Source: an uncultured Bacilli bacterium (lineage in GTDB: Bacteria > Bacillota_I > Bacilli_A > RF39 > UBA660). From it: a stretch of 64,000 nucleotides of DNA. The notes beneath the pieces were generated by a model. That model saw nothing but the letters and a program-made list of their open reading frames with translations, ran no database searches and was not told the origin of the DNA. This document shows positions 15,193 through 23,652 of this stretch, piece after piece (the first letter of the stretch is position 1; each line of letters starts with the position of its first letter). The stretch lies in contig CAKPDP010000002.1 in assembly GCA_934149105.1 (NCBI GenBank), positions 89,491 through 153,490 of the forward strand, given 5' to 3'. Made by a program: the position numbers and the translations under genes.

Positions 15193-17429
15193 TACATTTT
15201 ATCATGGAAGGTTCTAGAAATTACTTCTTCTTGTTGTTTTCTAGTTAATTTATTAAATCTTACAGCATAACCTGATACTCTTATAGTTAATAATGGATAT
15301 TTATCAGGATTATTCATAGCGTCAATTAACACTTCACGATTTAAAACATTGACATTTAGGTGGTGTGCTCCCTGAACAAAGTAACCATCTAGTAAAGAAA
15401 CTAAATTTTCTATTTGTTGTGATTTATCAGTTCCTAAAGAATTTGGTACTATGGAGAAGGTGTTGGAAATACCATCTTTGCAGCAACTACCATATTCTAA
15501 TTTAGCTACGGAATTTAATGAGGCAATGGCACCACTTTCATCTCTTCCATGCATTGGATTAGCACCAGGAGCGAAAGGAACACCAGCTTTTCTGCCATCA
15601 GGAGTACTACCAGTTTTAGCTCCATATACGACATTAGAAGTAATCGTTAATACAGATAGAGTTGTTTCGGCATTTCGATAAGTTTTATGACTTTTTAGAG
15701 CTGTAAAGATTTTTTCAAGGATTTCTTTAGCAATATCGTCTACTCTATCATCATCATTACCATATTTAGGGAAGTCACCTTCAATTTCAAAATCAATGGC
15801 CATGCCTTCTTCATTACGAATAGGTTTTACTTTAGCATATTTAATAGCGGATAAGGAATCACAGGCTACAGAAAGGCCTGCTACTCCGTAAGCCATATAT
15901 CTATGAACATCAGTATCATGTAAAGCCATTTGACCAGCTTCATAAGCATATTTATCATGCATATAGTGAATTATATTCATGGCGTCACTATAAACTTTAG
16001 CTACTTTATCCAGAACATTAAAGTAAGCTTTTTTAACGGTTTCATAATCTAAATACTCATCAGTTATTTTAGGAACATTATCAAAAACTTTAACATTTTT
16101 CATTTCATCGATACCACCATTAATGGCATATAATAATGATTTAGCAAGATTACAACGTGCTCCAAAGAATTGCATATCTTTACCAATACGCATAGCTGAA
16201 ACACAGCACGCTATGGCATAATCATTACCATATATTGGACGCATAATATCATCATTTTCATATTGAATAGCATCAGTATCGATAGACATTTTAGCACAAT
16301 ATTTCTTCCAATTTTCTGGTAATTTAGTACTCCAAAGGATAGTCATATTAGGTTCTGGGGAAGTATTTAAATTAGTTAGAGTATTGACAATACGATAAGA
16401 TGTTTTGGTTACCATATTTTTACCAGACTCAGATATTCCTCCTAGGGAACAAGTAACCCAAGTAGGATCTCCTGTAAATAATTCATCATATTCAGGAGTT
16501 CTTAGATGTCTAACCATACGTAATTTAATAACAAAATTATCGATCATTTCTTGAGCTTCAGCTTCGGTTATTAAACCAGCTTCTAGATCTCTAGTGATAT
16601 AAATATCAAAGAAATCATCGACACGACCTAGACTCATAGCGGCTCCATTATTTTCTTTTACGGCTGCTAAGTAAGCAAAATAAGTCCATTGAATAGCTTC
16701 TTTAGCAGTAGTAGCGGGTTTACTAATATCAAAGCCATACTTACTAGCCATTTTCTTTATTTCATCTAGGGCTCTATATTGCATAGATATTTCTTCACGG
16801 ATACGAATTAATTCTTCAGACATATCACCATTAGATTGATAGCCATATTCCCATTCATTTTTTTTCTGTTCCATTAAGTAATCAATACCATATAAGGCTA
16901 CACGACGATAGTCACCAATAATTCTACCACGGCCGTAGGCATCTGGTAATCCTGTTAATAGACCAACATGTCTAGCAGTTCTAATTTCTTTAGTATAAGC
17001 ATCAAAAACACCTTGGTTATGAGTCTTTCTAAAAGCATTAAAATATTTATCAACTTCAGGATTCATTTTATAGCCATAAGCATCTAATTCTTGGTAAACC
17101 ATTCTAATACCACCATAAGGGTTAATTATTCTTTTAAAGGGAGCATCAGTCTGTAAACCAACAATTACATCATCATCTTCACAGATATAACCTGGTTCAA
17201 AATTATTAATACCAGACATGTTATCGACATCAATATCTAAAACATGTTTTTTAGCTTCTTCTTGATATAATTCTTCATATTTGTCGGCAATTTTCTTAGT
17301 TTTAGCAGTTGGTCCTACTAAAAATGTTTCATCACCTTCATAAGGAGTATAGTTTTTCATAATGAAATCTTTAACATTAATTTCATTACACCATTCTCCT
17401 TCTGTAAAATTTTTCCATTCTTCTCTCAT
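15192..17429 (-). CDS. pflB: Pyruvate formate-lyase
   Basis: The 745-residue glycyl-radical enzyme carries the catalytic Cys408-Cys409 pair (AIACCVSAMRIG) and the radical Gly720 in RVSGYAVRF near the end. It converts pyruvate and CoA to acetyl-CoA and formate in the cytoplasm, the main anaerobic route from pyruvate. The length is close to the usual 740-760. It is followed directly by its activase. The dependence on an oxygen-sensitive radical, with NrdD nearby, marks an anaerobic or fermentative lifestyle, and the formate may feed NrdD. Confidence 0.98.
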   Translation of the reverse strand: MREEWKNFTEGEWCNEINVKDFIMKNYTPYEGDETFLVGPTAKTKKIADKYEELYQEEAKKHVLDIDVDNMSGINNFEPGYICEDDDVIVGLQTDAPFKRIINPYGGIRMVYQELDAYGYKMNPEVDKYFNAFRKTHNQGVFDAYTKEIRTARHVGLLTGLPDAYGRGRIIGDYRRVALYGIDYLMEQKKNEWEYGYQSNGDMSEELIRIREEISMQYRALDEIKKMASKYGFDISKPATTAKEAIQWTYFAYLAAVKENNGAAMSLGRVDDFFDIYITRDLEAGLITEAEAQEMIDNFVIKLRMVRHLRTPEYDELFTGDPTWVTCSLGGISESGKNMVTKTSYRIVNTLTNLNTSPEPNMTILWSTKLPENWKKYCAKMSIDTDAIQYENDDIMRPIYGNDYAIACCVSAMRIGKDMQFFGARCNLAKSLLYAINGGIDEMKNVKVFDNVPKITDEYLDYETVKKAYFNVLDKVAKVYSDAMNIIHYMHDKYAYEAGQMALHDTDVHRYMAYGVAGLSVACDSLSAIKYAKVKPIRNEEGMAIDFEIEGDFPKYGNDDDRVDDIAKEILEKIFTALKSHKTYRNAETTLSVLTITSNVVYGAKTGSTPDGRKAGVPFAPGANPMHGRDESGAIASLNSVAKLEYGSCCKDGISNTFSIVPNSLGTDKSQQIENLVSLLDGYFVQGAHHLNVNVLNREVLIDAMNNPDKYPLLTIRVSGYAVRFNKLTRKQQEEVISRTFHDKM

Positions 17430-17448
17430 TATCTTACCTCCATTATTA

Positions 17449-17477
17449 ATTTTAACACTTTGATTTTTTTAATTCAA
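17449..17477 (-). promoter_or_regulatory. Promoter of pflB-pflA
   Basis: On the minus strand TTGAAT (complement 17472-17477) is 17 bases from TAAAAT (complement 17449-17454), with a TGT extended -10. The pflB ATG follows 20 bases downstream behind TGGAGGT. Confidence 0.7.
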
Positions 17478-17561
17478 TAAAATTATACTAATAGTTTTCT
17501 TGTTTCCTTAGATGTGTAAAATAGAGGCGAAGAAAGAGAGAAATGGAAATTCATCTAGAAA

Positions 17562-17600
17562 AAACTTCCATCTCTAATTGATACTTAGAGGTGGAAGTTT
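17562..17600 (-). terminator. Terminator of glyA
   Basis: AAACTTCCATCTCTAA pairs with TTAGAGGTGGAAGTTT around a 7-base loop, with one G-U pair on the minus strand. A TTT run follows there. It is the strongest hairpin in this gap and ends glyA transcripts before the pflB promoter. Confidence 0.9.
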
Positions 17601-17649
17601 GATAACTTTTTCTATTTTAAGATTATATAGTCCTTTAATCTAATGATTT

Positions 17650-18873
17650 TCAATAATTTAAAGGAAATTTAGCAGTAAGATCTAAAACTTGAGTTTGAAG
17701 CTCTTTTAATTTAGCTTCATTGTCAATATTCTTTAAAGCAGCGACAATAATATGGCCTATTTGTTCAAATTCTGGTTCTTTTAAACCTCTAGTAGTCATG
17801 GCAGGGCTACCTAAACGAATACCACTAGTTTTAAATGGTGACTCTTCGTCAAAAGGAATGGTATTTTTATTGACAGTTATATTTATTTTATCTAATACTT
17901 GTTCTGCATCTTTTCCAGTTATATTGAAAGTTGACTTGACATCTACTAAAAGAAGATGATTATCTGTTCCTCCAGTTACGACTCTTAGTCCTTCTTTGGT
18001 TAAGACGTTAGCTAGGGCTTGAGAATTTTTTAGCACTTGCTCTTGATATTGCTTAAAGCTTGGTTGAAGGGCTTCATAGAAGCATTGAGCCTTAGCGGCG
18101 ATAACATGCATTAAAGGGCCGCCTTGAATACCAGGGAAAATAGTTTTATTTATTTTCTTGGCTATTTCTTCATTGTTAGTTAAAATAATTCCACCGCGAG
18201 GTCCACGAAGAGTTTTGTGGGTTGTCGATGTTACAACGTCGGCATAAGGAATTGGAGAAGGATGAAGGCCAGTGGCAACTAAGCCAGCAATGTGAGCCAT
18301 ATCAACCATTAAATAGGCTCCGCACTTATCAGCGATGTCTCTAAATCTTTTAAAATCAATTATTCTAGAGTAAGCACTGCCACCAGCGATTATCATCTTA
18401 GGTTTTTCTTTCATGGCTAAAGCTTCCAATTCATCATAGTCAATCATTTCTGTATCTTTATTAACATTATAGCTTACAATATCATATTCTAAGCCACTAA
18501 AATTAATGGGATGGCCATGAGTAAGATGACCACCATGACTTAGGTTCATACCCATTACTTTATCTTTATGTTGTAATAAAGCTTTATAAACGGCCATGTT
18601 AGCACTACTTCCACTATGAGGTTGAACATTAGCATATTGGCAATTAAATAATTGGCAAACATACTTTATAGCAAGATTTTCAAAAATATCTATGTATTGG
18701 CAGCCTCCATAATATCTTTTTCCTGGATAGCCTTCGGCATATTTGTTGGTAAGAATACTTCCTTGAAGTTGTAAAATACTTTTAGAGACGTAATTCTCAC
18801 TTGCGATTAATTCAATATTATTTTGTTGTCTTTGAGTTTCTAATTCTAAGGCTTTTTCTAATTCTTTGTCCAT
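17650..18873 (-). CDS. glyA: Serine hydroxymethyltransferase
   Basis: The 407-residue PLP enzyme shows YAEGYPGKRYYGGC, PHSGSSANMAVY, DMAHIAGLVATG and the PLP-lysine site TTHKTLRGPRGG. It interconverts serine and glycine while charging tetrahydrofolate with a one-carbon unit for purine, thymidylate and methionine synthesis. The length is typical. AGGAGGATAAC precedes the ATG. It is monocistronic, with tRNA-Trp transcribed just upstream on the same strand and a terminator between. Confidence 0.98.
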   Translation of the reverse strand: MDKELEKALELETQRQQNNIELIASENYVSKSILQLQGSILTNKYAEGYPGKRYYGGCQYIDIFENLAIKYVCQLFNCQYANVQPHSGSSANMAVYKALLQHKDKVMGMNLSHGGHLTHGHPINFSGLEYDIVSYNVNKDTEMIDYDELEALAMKEKPKMIIAGGSAYSRIIDFKRFRDIADKCGAYLMVDMAHIAGLVATGLHPSPIPYADVVTSTTHKTLRGPRGGIILTNNEEIAKKINKTIFPGIQGGPLMHVIAAKAQCFYEALQPSFKQYQEQVLKNSQALANVLTKEGLRVVTGGTDNHLLLVDVKSTFNITGKDAEQVLDKINITVNKNTIPFDEESPFKTSGIRLGSPAMTTRGLKEPEFEQIGHIIVAALKNIDNEAKLKELQTQVLDLTAKFPLNY

Positions 18874-18911
18874 TATGTTATCCTCCTTTTCAGGATAGCT
18901 AAATAATAAAA

Positions 18912-18935
18912 AAGAAGTGGCCTATAGACCACTTT
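18912..18935 (-). terminator. Terminator of tRNA-Trp
   Basis: On the minus strand AAGTGG pairs with CCACTT around TCTATAGG, followed by CTTTTTTATT. It lies between tRNA-Trp and glyA. Confidence 0.85.
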
Positions 18936-18982
18936 CCTCTTATATAAATAATACTCTATTGTTCAATTAGAGTTAAATTCAC

Positions 18983-19056
18983 TGGCAGGGGATGAGAGAA
19001 TCGAACTCCCAACAGTGGTTTTGGAGACCATTATTATACCATTTAACTAATCCCCT
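18983..19056 (-). tRNA. tRNA-Trp (anticodon CCA)
   Basis: The 74-base minus-strand gene has acceptor AGGGGAT/ATCCCCT, anticodon loop CTCCAAA (CCA), T loop TTCGATT and an encoded CCA. The anticodon reads UGG only, in agreement with UGA acting as a stop elsewhere in the window. Confidence 0.95.
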
Positions 19057-19074
19057 AATAAATAGAACAATTAT

Positions 19075-19103
19075 AATTTATCATAAATCAAGAAAAAATT
19101 CAA
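19075..19103 (-). promoter_or_regulatory. Promoter of tRNA-Trp
   Basis: On the minus strand TTGAAT (complement 19098-19103) is 17 bases from TAAATT (complement 19075-19080), some 20 bases before the tRNA. It lies back to back with the cwlJ upstream region. Confidence 0.6.
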
Positions 19104-19156
19104 CCATTTTTTAGAATTATTGTAAATTTATGCATATATTATAATGGTGATATAAG

Positions 19157-19585
19157 ATGGGAGTTGTTAAATATACGGATAAAGAGCTTCAACTTTTAGC
19201 ACGTTTAATGCGTGCTGAGGCGGTGGGAGAAGGAAACTTAGGAATGTTAATGGTGGGAAATGTGGGAATTAATAGAGTTTTAGCAGATTGTTTAGTATTT
19301 AAAGATATTAATTCTATTTCACAAATGATCTTTCAAAATCCGGGAGGTTTTTCTGGAACGTCTAGTAGTCTATTTTATGGAAATCCTACGGAAAAAGAAA
19401 GAAATTTGGCAACGAGAGTTATAAGGGGGGAATATTATCATCCCGCTACTAATGCTTTATGGTTTTATGCTCCCACTAGTGGAGATAGTTGTAAGAGTAC
19501 TTGGTGGGAGCAAGATTTTGCGGGAAGATATAAAAATCATTGTTTTTACAAGCCAAAAGCTAATGTATGTAAGAAACTTCATTAA
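19157..19585 (+). CDS. cwlJ: Spore cortex-lytic cell wall hydrolase CwlJ
   Basis: The 142-residue protein matches CwlJ end to end and has the same length as the B. subtilis protein. Residues 1-40 (LLARLMRAEAVGEGNLGML and VGNVGINRV) include the catalytic Glu of the Hydrolase_2/SleB fold, and KNHCFYKP closes the protein. It lacks a signal peptide, as expected of CwlJ, which is made in the mother cell, placed in the coat and degrades cortex peptidoglycan during germination. A CATATATT element near 19132 could be a sigma-E -10, but this is weak. The next gene is probably co-transcribed. Confidence 0.93.
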   Translation: MGVVKYTDKELQLLARLMRAEAVGEGNLGMLMVGNVGINRVLADCLVFKDINSISQMIFQNPGGFSGTSSSLFYGNPTEKERNLATRVIRGEYYHPATNALWFYAPTSGDSCKSTWWEQDFAGRYKNHCFYKPKANVCKKLH

Positions 19586-19660
19586 CTAGCAGTATATATT
19601 GAACTATTTAGGACTTTTTATTATATAATAGAGGCAAATATGAGAGGTGATAAGAAAGAG

Positions 19661-20257
19661 ATGGGAAATTTATTTCGCATAACTCAAGATTTTAAGACGC
19701 CAAATGTTGTTGAAGGGTATTTTTTTGCAGATATTCATGATAAAAGAGAGATTGCTATTAGCCCTAATACCGAGGAACTACAGGATAAGGTTTTTTATAG
19801 AAATATATTTTTTACTAAAGATGATTCAGGAAAAGTAGTAAAGATTGGAAAATTGGAAACGGTATTTATTCCTTATGGTATTGATATGCTTCCTGGTTCT
19901 TTTAATAGTTTATGTGTTGATGATATATTTTTAGGAACGGGTGTACCTGTAAAAACTAGAGATAGAATTGAATTTGTGGTTTATGATCCTGAGAAGGTTC
20001 ATTATGGTAAAAATAGAAAGGGAAAATTAGGATTAGTTCCCCTATTCTCTATTTCCTATCCTGTTAATAAAGTTCGAAATTTTTGTGATGATTATTATTC
20101 AATAATGCGATGTCAGTTTAAGCCTTTAATTTATAATATCGGAGGGAATGTTAAGGTTGAAGCTTATAATGGATTTGTTTTTGAGAAAAAAAACAAAGTG
20201 TTAGGTAAGTATCGCAAAAGTTATTTTGGTTGGAGTGACACTAAAGATAGCAAATAA
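19661..20257 (+). CDS. Unknown protein paired with cwlJ
   Basis: I favour the ATG at 19661 because AGAGGTGAT lies 9 bases upstream; an ATG at 19640 behind GAGG is an alternative. The roughly 198-residue product has no signal peptide or membrane helix and is mostly beta-strand in character, with basic and aromatic residues (YGKNRKGKLGLVPLFSISYP, YFGWSDTKDSK at the end). It does not resemble GerQ, the known CwlJ partner of Bacillus. Being 55-75 bases behind cwlJ with no terminator between, it could be a spore-coat or cortex protein; that is inference from position only. Confidence 0.7.
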   Translation: MGNLFRITQDFKTPNVVEGYFFADIHDKREIAISPNTEELQDKVFYRNIFFTKDDSGKVVKIGKLETVFIPYGIDMLPGSFNSLCVDDIFLGTGVPVKTRDRIEFVVYDPEKVHYGKNRKGKLGLVPLFSISYPVNKVRNFCDDYYSIMRCQFKPLIYNIGGNVKVEAYNGFVFEKKNKVLGKYRKSYFGWSDTKDSK

Positions 20258-20285
20258 TAATGTGGGAGATATTTAATTAGAGACA

Positions 20286-20316
20286 GGACTGCTCAATGGT
20301 TGGAGCGGTCTTTTCC
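20286..20316 (+). terminator. Terminator after the cwlJ pair
   Basis: GGACTGCTC pairs with GAGCGGTCT through one G-U pair around AATGGTTG, followed by TTTCCTTT. Confidence 0.8.
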
Positions 20317-20416
20317 TTTAAAAAAATTGGTTTAAAAAGAGAATTAGGAAGTCTAGGATTGGTTGACGGTGGCAGGAAAAAATGATATCATGAAGGGGTA
20401 ATGGAAGTGATTATTA

Positions 20417-21283
20417 ATGAAGGAGAAAAAGCAATCTTGGCAGGTAGTGAGGAAGGCTATGTTGGTGGATTTTTTGGGTGAAGTTAAGACCGATGTTAGC
20501 AGGAAAGATTTGAAAAATTATATAAAATACGAAATGGTAACGGTGAATGGAAAGACGGTTACCCGAGCAACACAGGAGGTTACTGCTGGTGATGAGGTCT
20601 CTTTATTTTATCAGAAAGTTGTGATGCCAGAATTTAATTTAAGGATTTTGTATGAGGATAAGGATCTAATTGTTATCGATAAACCTGGTGGGCTGTTGTC
20701 TATTAGTAATGATAAGGAAAAAGAGATTACGGCTTTTAAGATGGTTAGGAGTTATGTGAGAAAGAAGGATCCAAAGTGTTTTTTATTTGCTATTCATAGG
20801 TTGGATCAGGAAACATCAGGGGTATTAATGTTTGGAAAGAATCCCGCTATTAAGGAAAAGTTGCAGGAAAATTGGAATGAAATAGTAAAAAAGAGGGGGT
20901 ACTGGGCAATTGTTCCTGGGACTTTACAAAAAAAGAAGGGCCGTTTTGCTTCTTATCTTAAGGAAGATAGGACGGGAAGAGTTTATTCAGCAAGGGATAA
21001 ACATGGAAAATATGCTATTACGAATTATGAGGTTTTGAGAAGTAATGGGAAATATAGTTTGTTAGATGTGAATATCGAAACAGGAAGGAGAAATCAGATC
21101 AGAGTTCATCTTAGTGAGGCTGGATTCCCTATTGTGGGCGATAAGAAATATGGCTCTAAGGATAATGGTATGGGGAGATTGGCTTTGCATGCGTATGAGT
21201 TGGATTTGATTGATCCTAGGAACGGAGAACTGATGAAGTTTAGGAGTGAGAGGCCACAGGAATTTGATGAGTTTGTTAGATAG
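20417..21283 (+). CDS. RluA-family RNA pseudouridine synthase
   Basis: The 288-residue protein has an S4-like N-terminal domain (SRKDLKNYIKYEMVTVNGKT). The RluA catalytic domain follows: LIVIDKPGGLLS, IHRLDQETSGVLMFGKN with the catalytic Asp, and the IETGRRNQIRVHLSEAGFPI motif. It isomerises specific uridines in rRNA or tRNA; which sites cannot be told. Its base composition is somewhat richer in G than its neighbours, with many GGA and AAG codons. It is monocistronic with a terminator on each side. Confidence 0.93.
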   Translation: MKEKKQSWQVVRKAMLVDFLGEVKTDVSRKDLKNYIKYEMVTVNGKTVTRATQEVTAGDEVSLFYQKVVMPEFNLRILYEDKDLIVIDKPGGLLSISNDKEKEITAFKMVRSYVRKKDPKCFLFAIHRLDQETSGVLMFGKNPAIKEKLQENWNEIVKKRGYWAIVPGTLQKKKGRFASYLKEDRTGRVYSARDKHGKYAITNYEVLRSNGKYSLLDVNIETGRRNQIRVHLSEAGFPIVGDKKYGSKDNGMGRLALHAYELDLIDPRNGELMKFRSERPQEFDEFVR

Positions 21284-21309
21284 ATATAGAGATAAAAGAA
21301 GAAATAAGG

Positions 21310-21343
21310 AAAACCACATTCAAAAAATTTGATGTGGTTTTTA
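21310..21343 (+). terminator. Terminator of the pseudouridine synthase gene
   Basis: AAAACCACAT pairs with ATGTGGTTTT around TCAAAAAATTTG. From here to 21544 is a gene-free stretch of about 200 bases, T-rich on the plus strand, with the 15-base run ATTATTTTTTTATTG present twice (near 21392 and 21462). Confidence 0.85.
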
Positions 21344-21544
21344 GGTTGATATTAGATTTTTGTGAATGTTTTTATGATGTAATGATGTTGGCAATTATTT
21401 TTTTATTGTCATTTTTCTAGGTTAACGATTTTTCTCTTGAGATTTTTTTCTGAGCTGGTGATTATTTTTTTATTGATATTTCCTTCTAAATTGATGTTTC
21501 TTCTTTTGCCGATATTTTATTTTTAGGATCTATTTTTTAGAAAT

Positions 21545-23140
21545 TTATTTTATTTTTAGAGTTTGGCCGATGGTTAGGGTGTTAGTTGTTAGGTTGTTGA
21601 GATTTTTTAATTCTGAGACTGTTAGTCCGTACTTGTTGGCTATGGAGTATAGAGTATCACCACTTTTAACGGTATAGGTTGTATTAGAAGTAGTGGTGCC
21701 ATCGGTGGTAGATGGAACTTTGATCACTTGACCGATACTTAGAAGATTGCTGGTTAAATTATTTAGGTTTTTTAGGGTAGTTATGTTGGTATTGTATTTG
21801 TTAGCGATGGAATATAAGGTATCACCACTTTTGACTGTGTAGGTTGTAGTAGAAGTAGGTTGAGTTGTGGCGGTTGGTTTTATTTTTAGAACTTGACCAA
21901 TGGTTAGAGTATTGGTTGTCAGGTTGTTGAGATTTTTTAATTCTGAGACTGTTAGTCCGTACTTGTTGGCTATGGAATATAGACTATCACCACTTTTGAC
22001 TGTATATGTTGCGATGTCAGGTTGATTAGTAGTTGGGGATTCTGATTCGTTTGGCAATTCAATGGTATCTATTGGTAGGCGTAGTTTTTGGCCCTGTTTA
22101 AGAGTAGTGCTGGTGAGGTTATTTAAATTAATTATTTCTTCTTGGGTAAGGCCGTAAGCTTTGGCGATGGATTCTAAGGTATCACCTGATTTGACGATAT
22201 AGGTTATTACTTCACTCACTTCGGTTGGGCCAACAGTGGTTGTAGTAGGAATTTTTAGGACTTGACCGATGTTTAGAGTGTTGCTTGTAAGGTTATTTAG
22301 GGATTTTAAATTATTAACTGTTGTATTGTATTTGGTGGCTATGGAGTATAGGGAGTCACCTTTTTTGACGGTATAGGTTGTGGTTGATGTGGAATTTTGG
22401 TAACCTGGTAACTTTAGAACTTGACCGATTGAGAGGTTATTTGATGTGAGATTATTGAGATTTTTTAGAGTGGCGACAGTGGTGTTATACTTGGTGGCTA
22501 TGGAGTATAAGGAGTCGCCTTTTTTGACGGTATACGTTGTGGTAGTGCTAGAGGTAAAGGGAGATGTATATTTTATTCCTTTATATTCGGAGACGGCTTT
22601 GATGACGGCTTCGGCTAGTTGTTTATAGTTATCGTTTAGGAATTTGGCATTTTCTGGAGTGTCGTCAATGAAGCCGTATTCTACTATTAGGCTTTCGGTG
22701 TCACCGGTGTTACGGTGCATAAAGTAATAGTCTTTACTGGTATCACTAGGAAGGCGACGTTGATAGTATTTTCTGGTGCTTTGGCCAGTGGCTCTGATGT
22801 TTTCGAGGATTTTGCTGGCAAGGGTTGGGTTGTTGCGGAGGGCGTAGATTACTTCGGCGCCTGTACCACCTCCGGCATTCAAGTGATTAGATATCACTAT
22901 AACATTGGGATTATTTCCATAAGCTGATAAAACTTTATTTACTCTTTCCGTCGGAGTTAGGCTTGTATCACTATCTCTAGTTAAAGTTACTGGTATTCCT
23001 AATTCTTTAAAGCGATCATACATGTATTTACTTATTTTTAAAGTATAATCTTTTTCGTATTGATTATTACCTGTAGCTCCACTATCAGTTCCTCCATGTC
23101 CTGGATCAATTACAACTCCAACTAAGTTATTATTATTCAT
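21545..23140 (-). CDS. N-acetylmuramoyl-L-alanine amidase with six LysM domains
   Basis: Residues 1-195 form an Amidase_3 domain with zinc ligands in DPGHGG, YEKDYT and ISNHLN and the catalytic Glu in VEYGFID. Six LysM repeats follow (YTVKKGDSLYSIATKYNTTV, YTVKSGDTLYSIANKYGLTV and so on), joined by Thr/Ser-rich linkers; they bind peptidoglycan. There is no signal peptide, unlike secreted autolysins. That makes a mother-cell lytic or spore-coat enzyme likely, as for CwlC or SafA-like proteins of Bacillus. LysM 4 and LysM 6 share a 56-base identical DNA segment, a sign of recent repeat copying. Confidence 0.93.
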   Translation of the reverse strand: MNNNNLVGVVIDPGHGGTDSGATGNNQYEKDYTLKISKYMYDRFKELGIPVTLTRDSDTSLTPTERVNKVLSAYGNNPNVIVISNHLNAGGGTGAEVIYALRNNPTLASKILENIRATGQSTRKYYQRRLPSDTSKDYYFMHRNTGDTESLIVEYGFIDDTPENAKFLNDNYKQLAEAVIKAVSEYKGIKYTSPFTSSTTTTYTVKKGDSLYSIATKYNTTVATLKNLNNLTSNNLSIGQVLKLPGYQNSTSTTTYTVKKGDSLYSIATKYNTTVNNLKSLNNLTSNTLNIGQVLKIPTTTTVGPTEVSEVITYIVKSGDTLESIAKAYGLTQEEIINLNNLTSTTLKQGQKLRLPIDTIELPNESESPTTNQPDIATYTVKSGDSLYSIANKYGLTVSELKNLNNLTTNTLTIGQVLKIKPTATTQPTSTTTYTVKSGDTLYSIANKYNTNITTLKNLNNLTSNLLSIGQVIKVPSTTDGTTTSNTTYTVKSGDTLYSIANKYGLTVSELKNLNNLTTNTLTIGQTLKIK

Positions 23141-23194
23141 AAATTATCACCTAAAATAGCTTATGATTAATATCTATTTTTGTTAATGTTCTAG

Positions 23195-23626
23195 CTATTT
23201 TTCTTCCCACTCATCTGTTACTAACTCATCATCATCTCTTTCTTCTGCTTCGACATAATCGGCTGGACTCATTCTTTCTTCTTTAGCTATTCTTTTATCT
23301 TCTTCTGATAACCCCCACAACTTGGCTTCTCTATCGAAGCTACTTTCAAAATTATTTTTCTTAGTACTGTTAGTACTAAAAGATTTTGACGAAGAACTTT
23401 TCTTATGAAAAGGATTGATGATTTTAAAATCAGGGTAATTAAAATATATTTTACCATGACCAAACTTGTTATAAACTAATTGAAAGAGCATTAGAAATAA
23501 AGAGAAGATGATTTTGCCAAAAATAAAACAAAAATAAAAAGTAATGACCATTAGATAAAAAGTTAGTTTTAACATATAATACATAAGAATAAAAGGAAAG
23601 AAAATTAAATATAATAGCTCTTTCAT
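23195..23626 (-). CDS. Membrane protein with acidic C-terminal tail, unknown
   Basis: The 143-residue protein starts with 55 very hydrophobic residues (MKELLYLIFFPFILMYYMLK and onward), two or three membrane helices. A Ser/Lys-rich linker and an acidic tail follow, AKLWGLSEEDKRIAKEERMS and PADYVEAEERDDDELVTDEW. The tail looks like a compact helical motif that may mediate protein contact. I do not know a named family. It lies 27 bases downstream of the flavoprotein gene ending at 23653 on the same strand and may share its transcript. Confidence 0.7.
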   Translation of the reverse strand: MKELLYLIFFPFILMYYMLKLTFYLMVITFYFCFIFGKIIFSLFLMLFQLVYNKFGHGKIYFNYPDFKIINPFHKKSSSSKSFSTNSTKKNNFESSFDREAKLWGLSEEDKRIAKEERMSPADYVEAEERDDDELVTDEWEEK

Positions 23627-23652
23627 AATATCACTTTCTCGTATAATAATAT

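Noticed and set aside
21284..21544. A possible small Lys-rich protein in the gap before the amidase gene
   Set aside because: A 36-codon minus-strand frame has no start codon or ribosome site.
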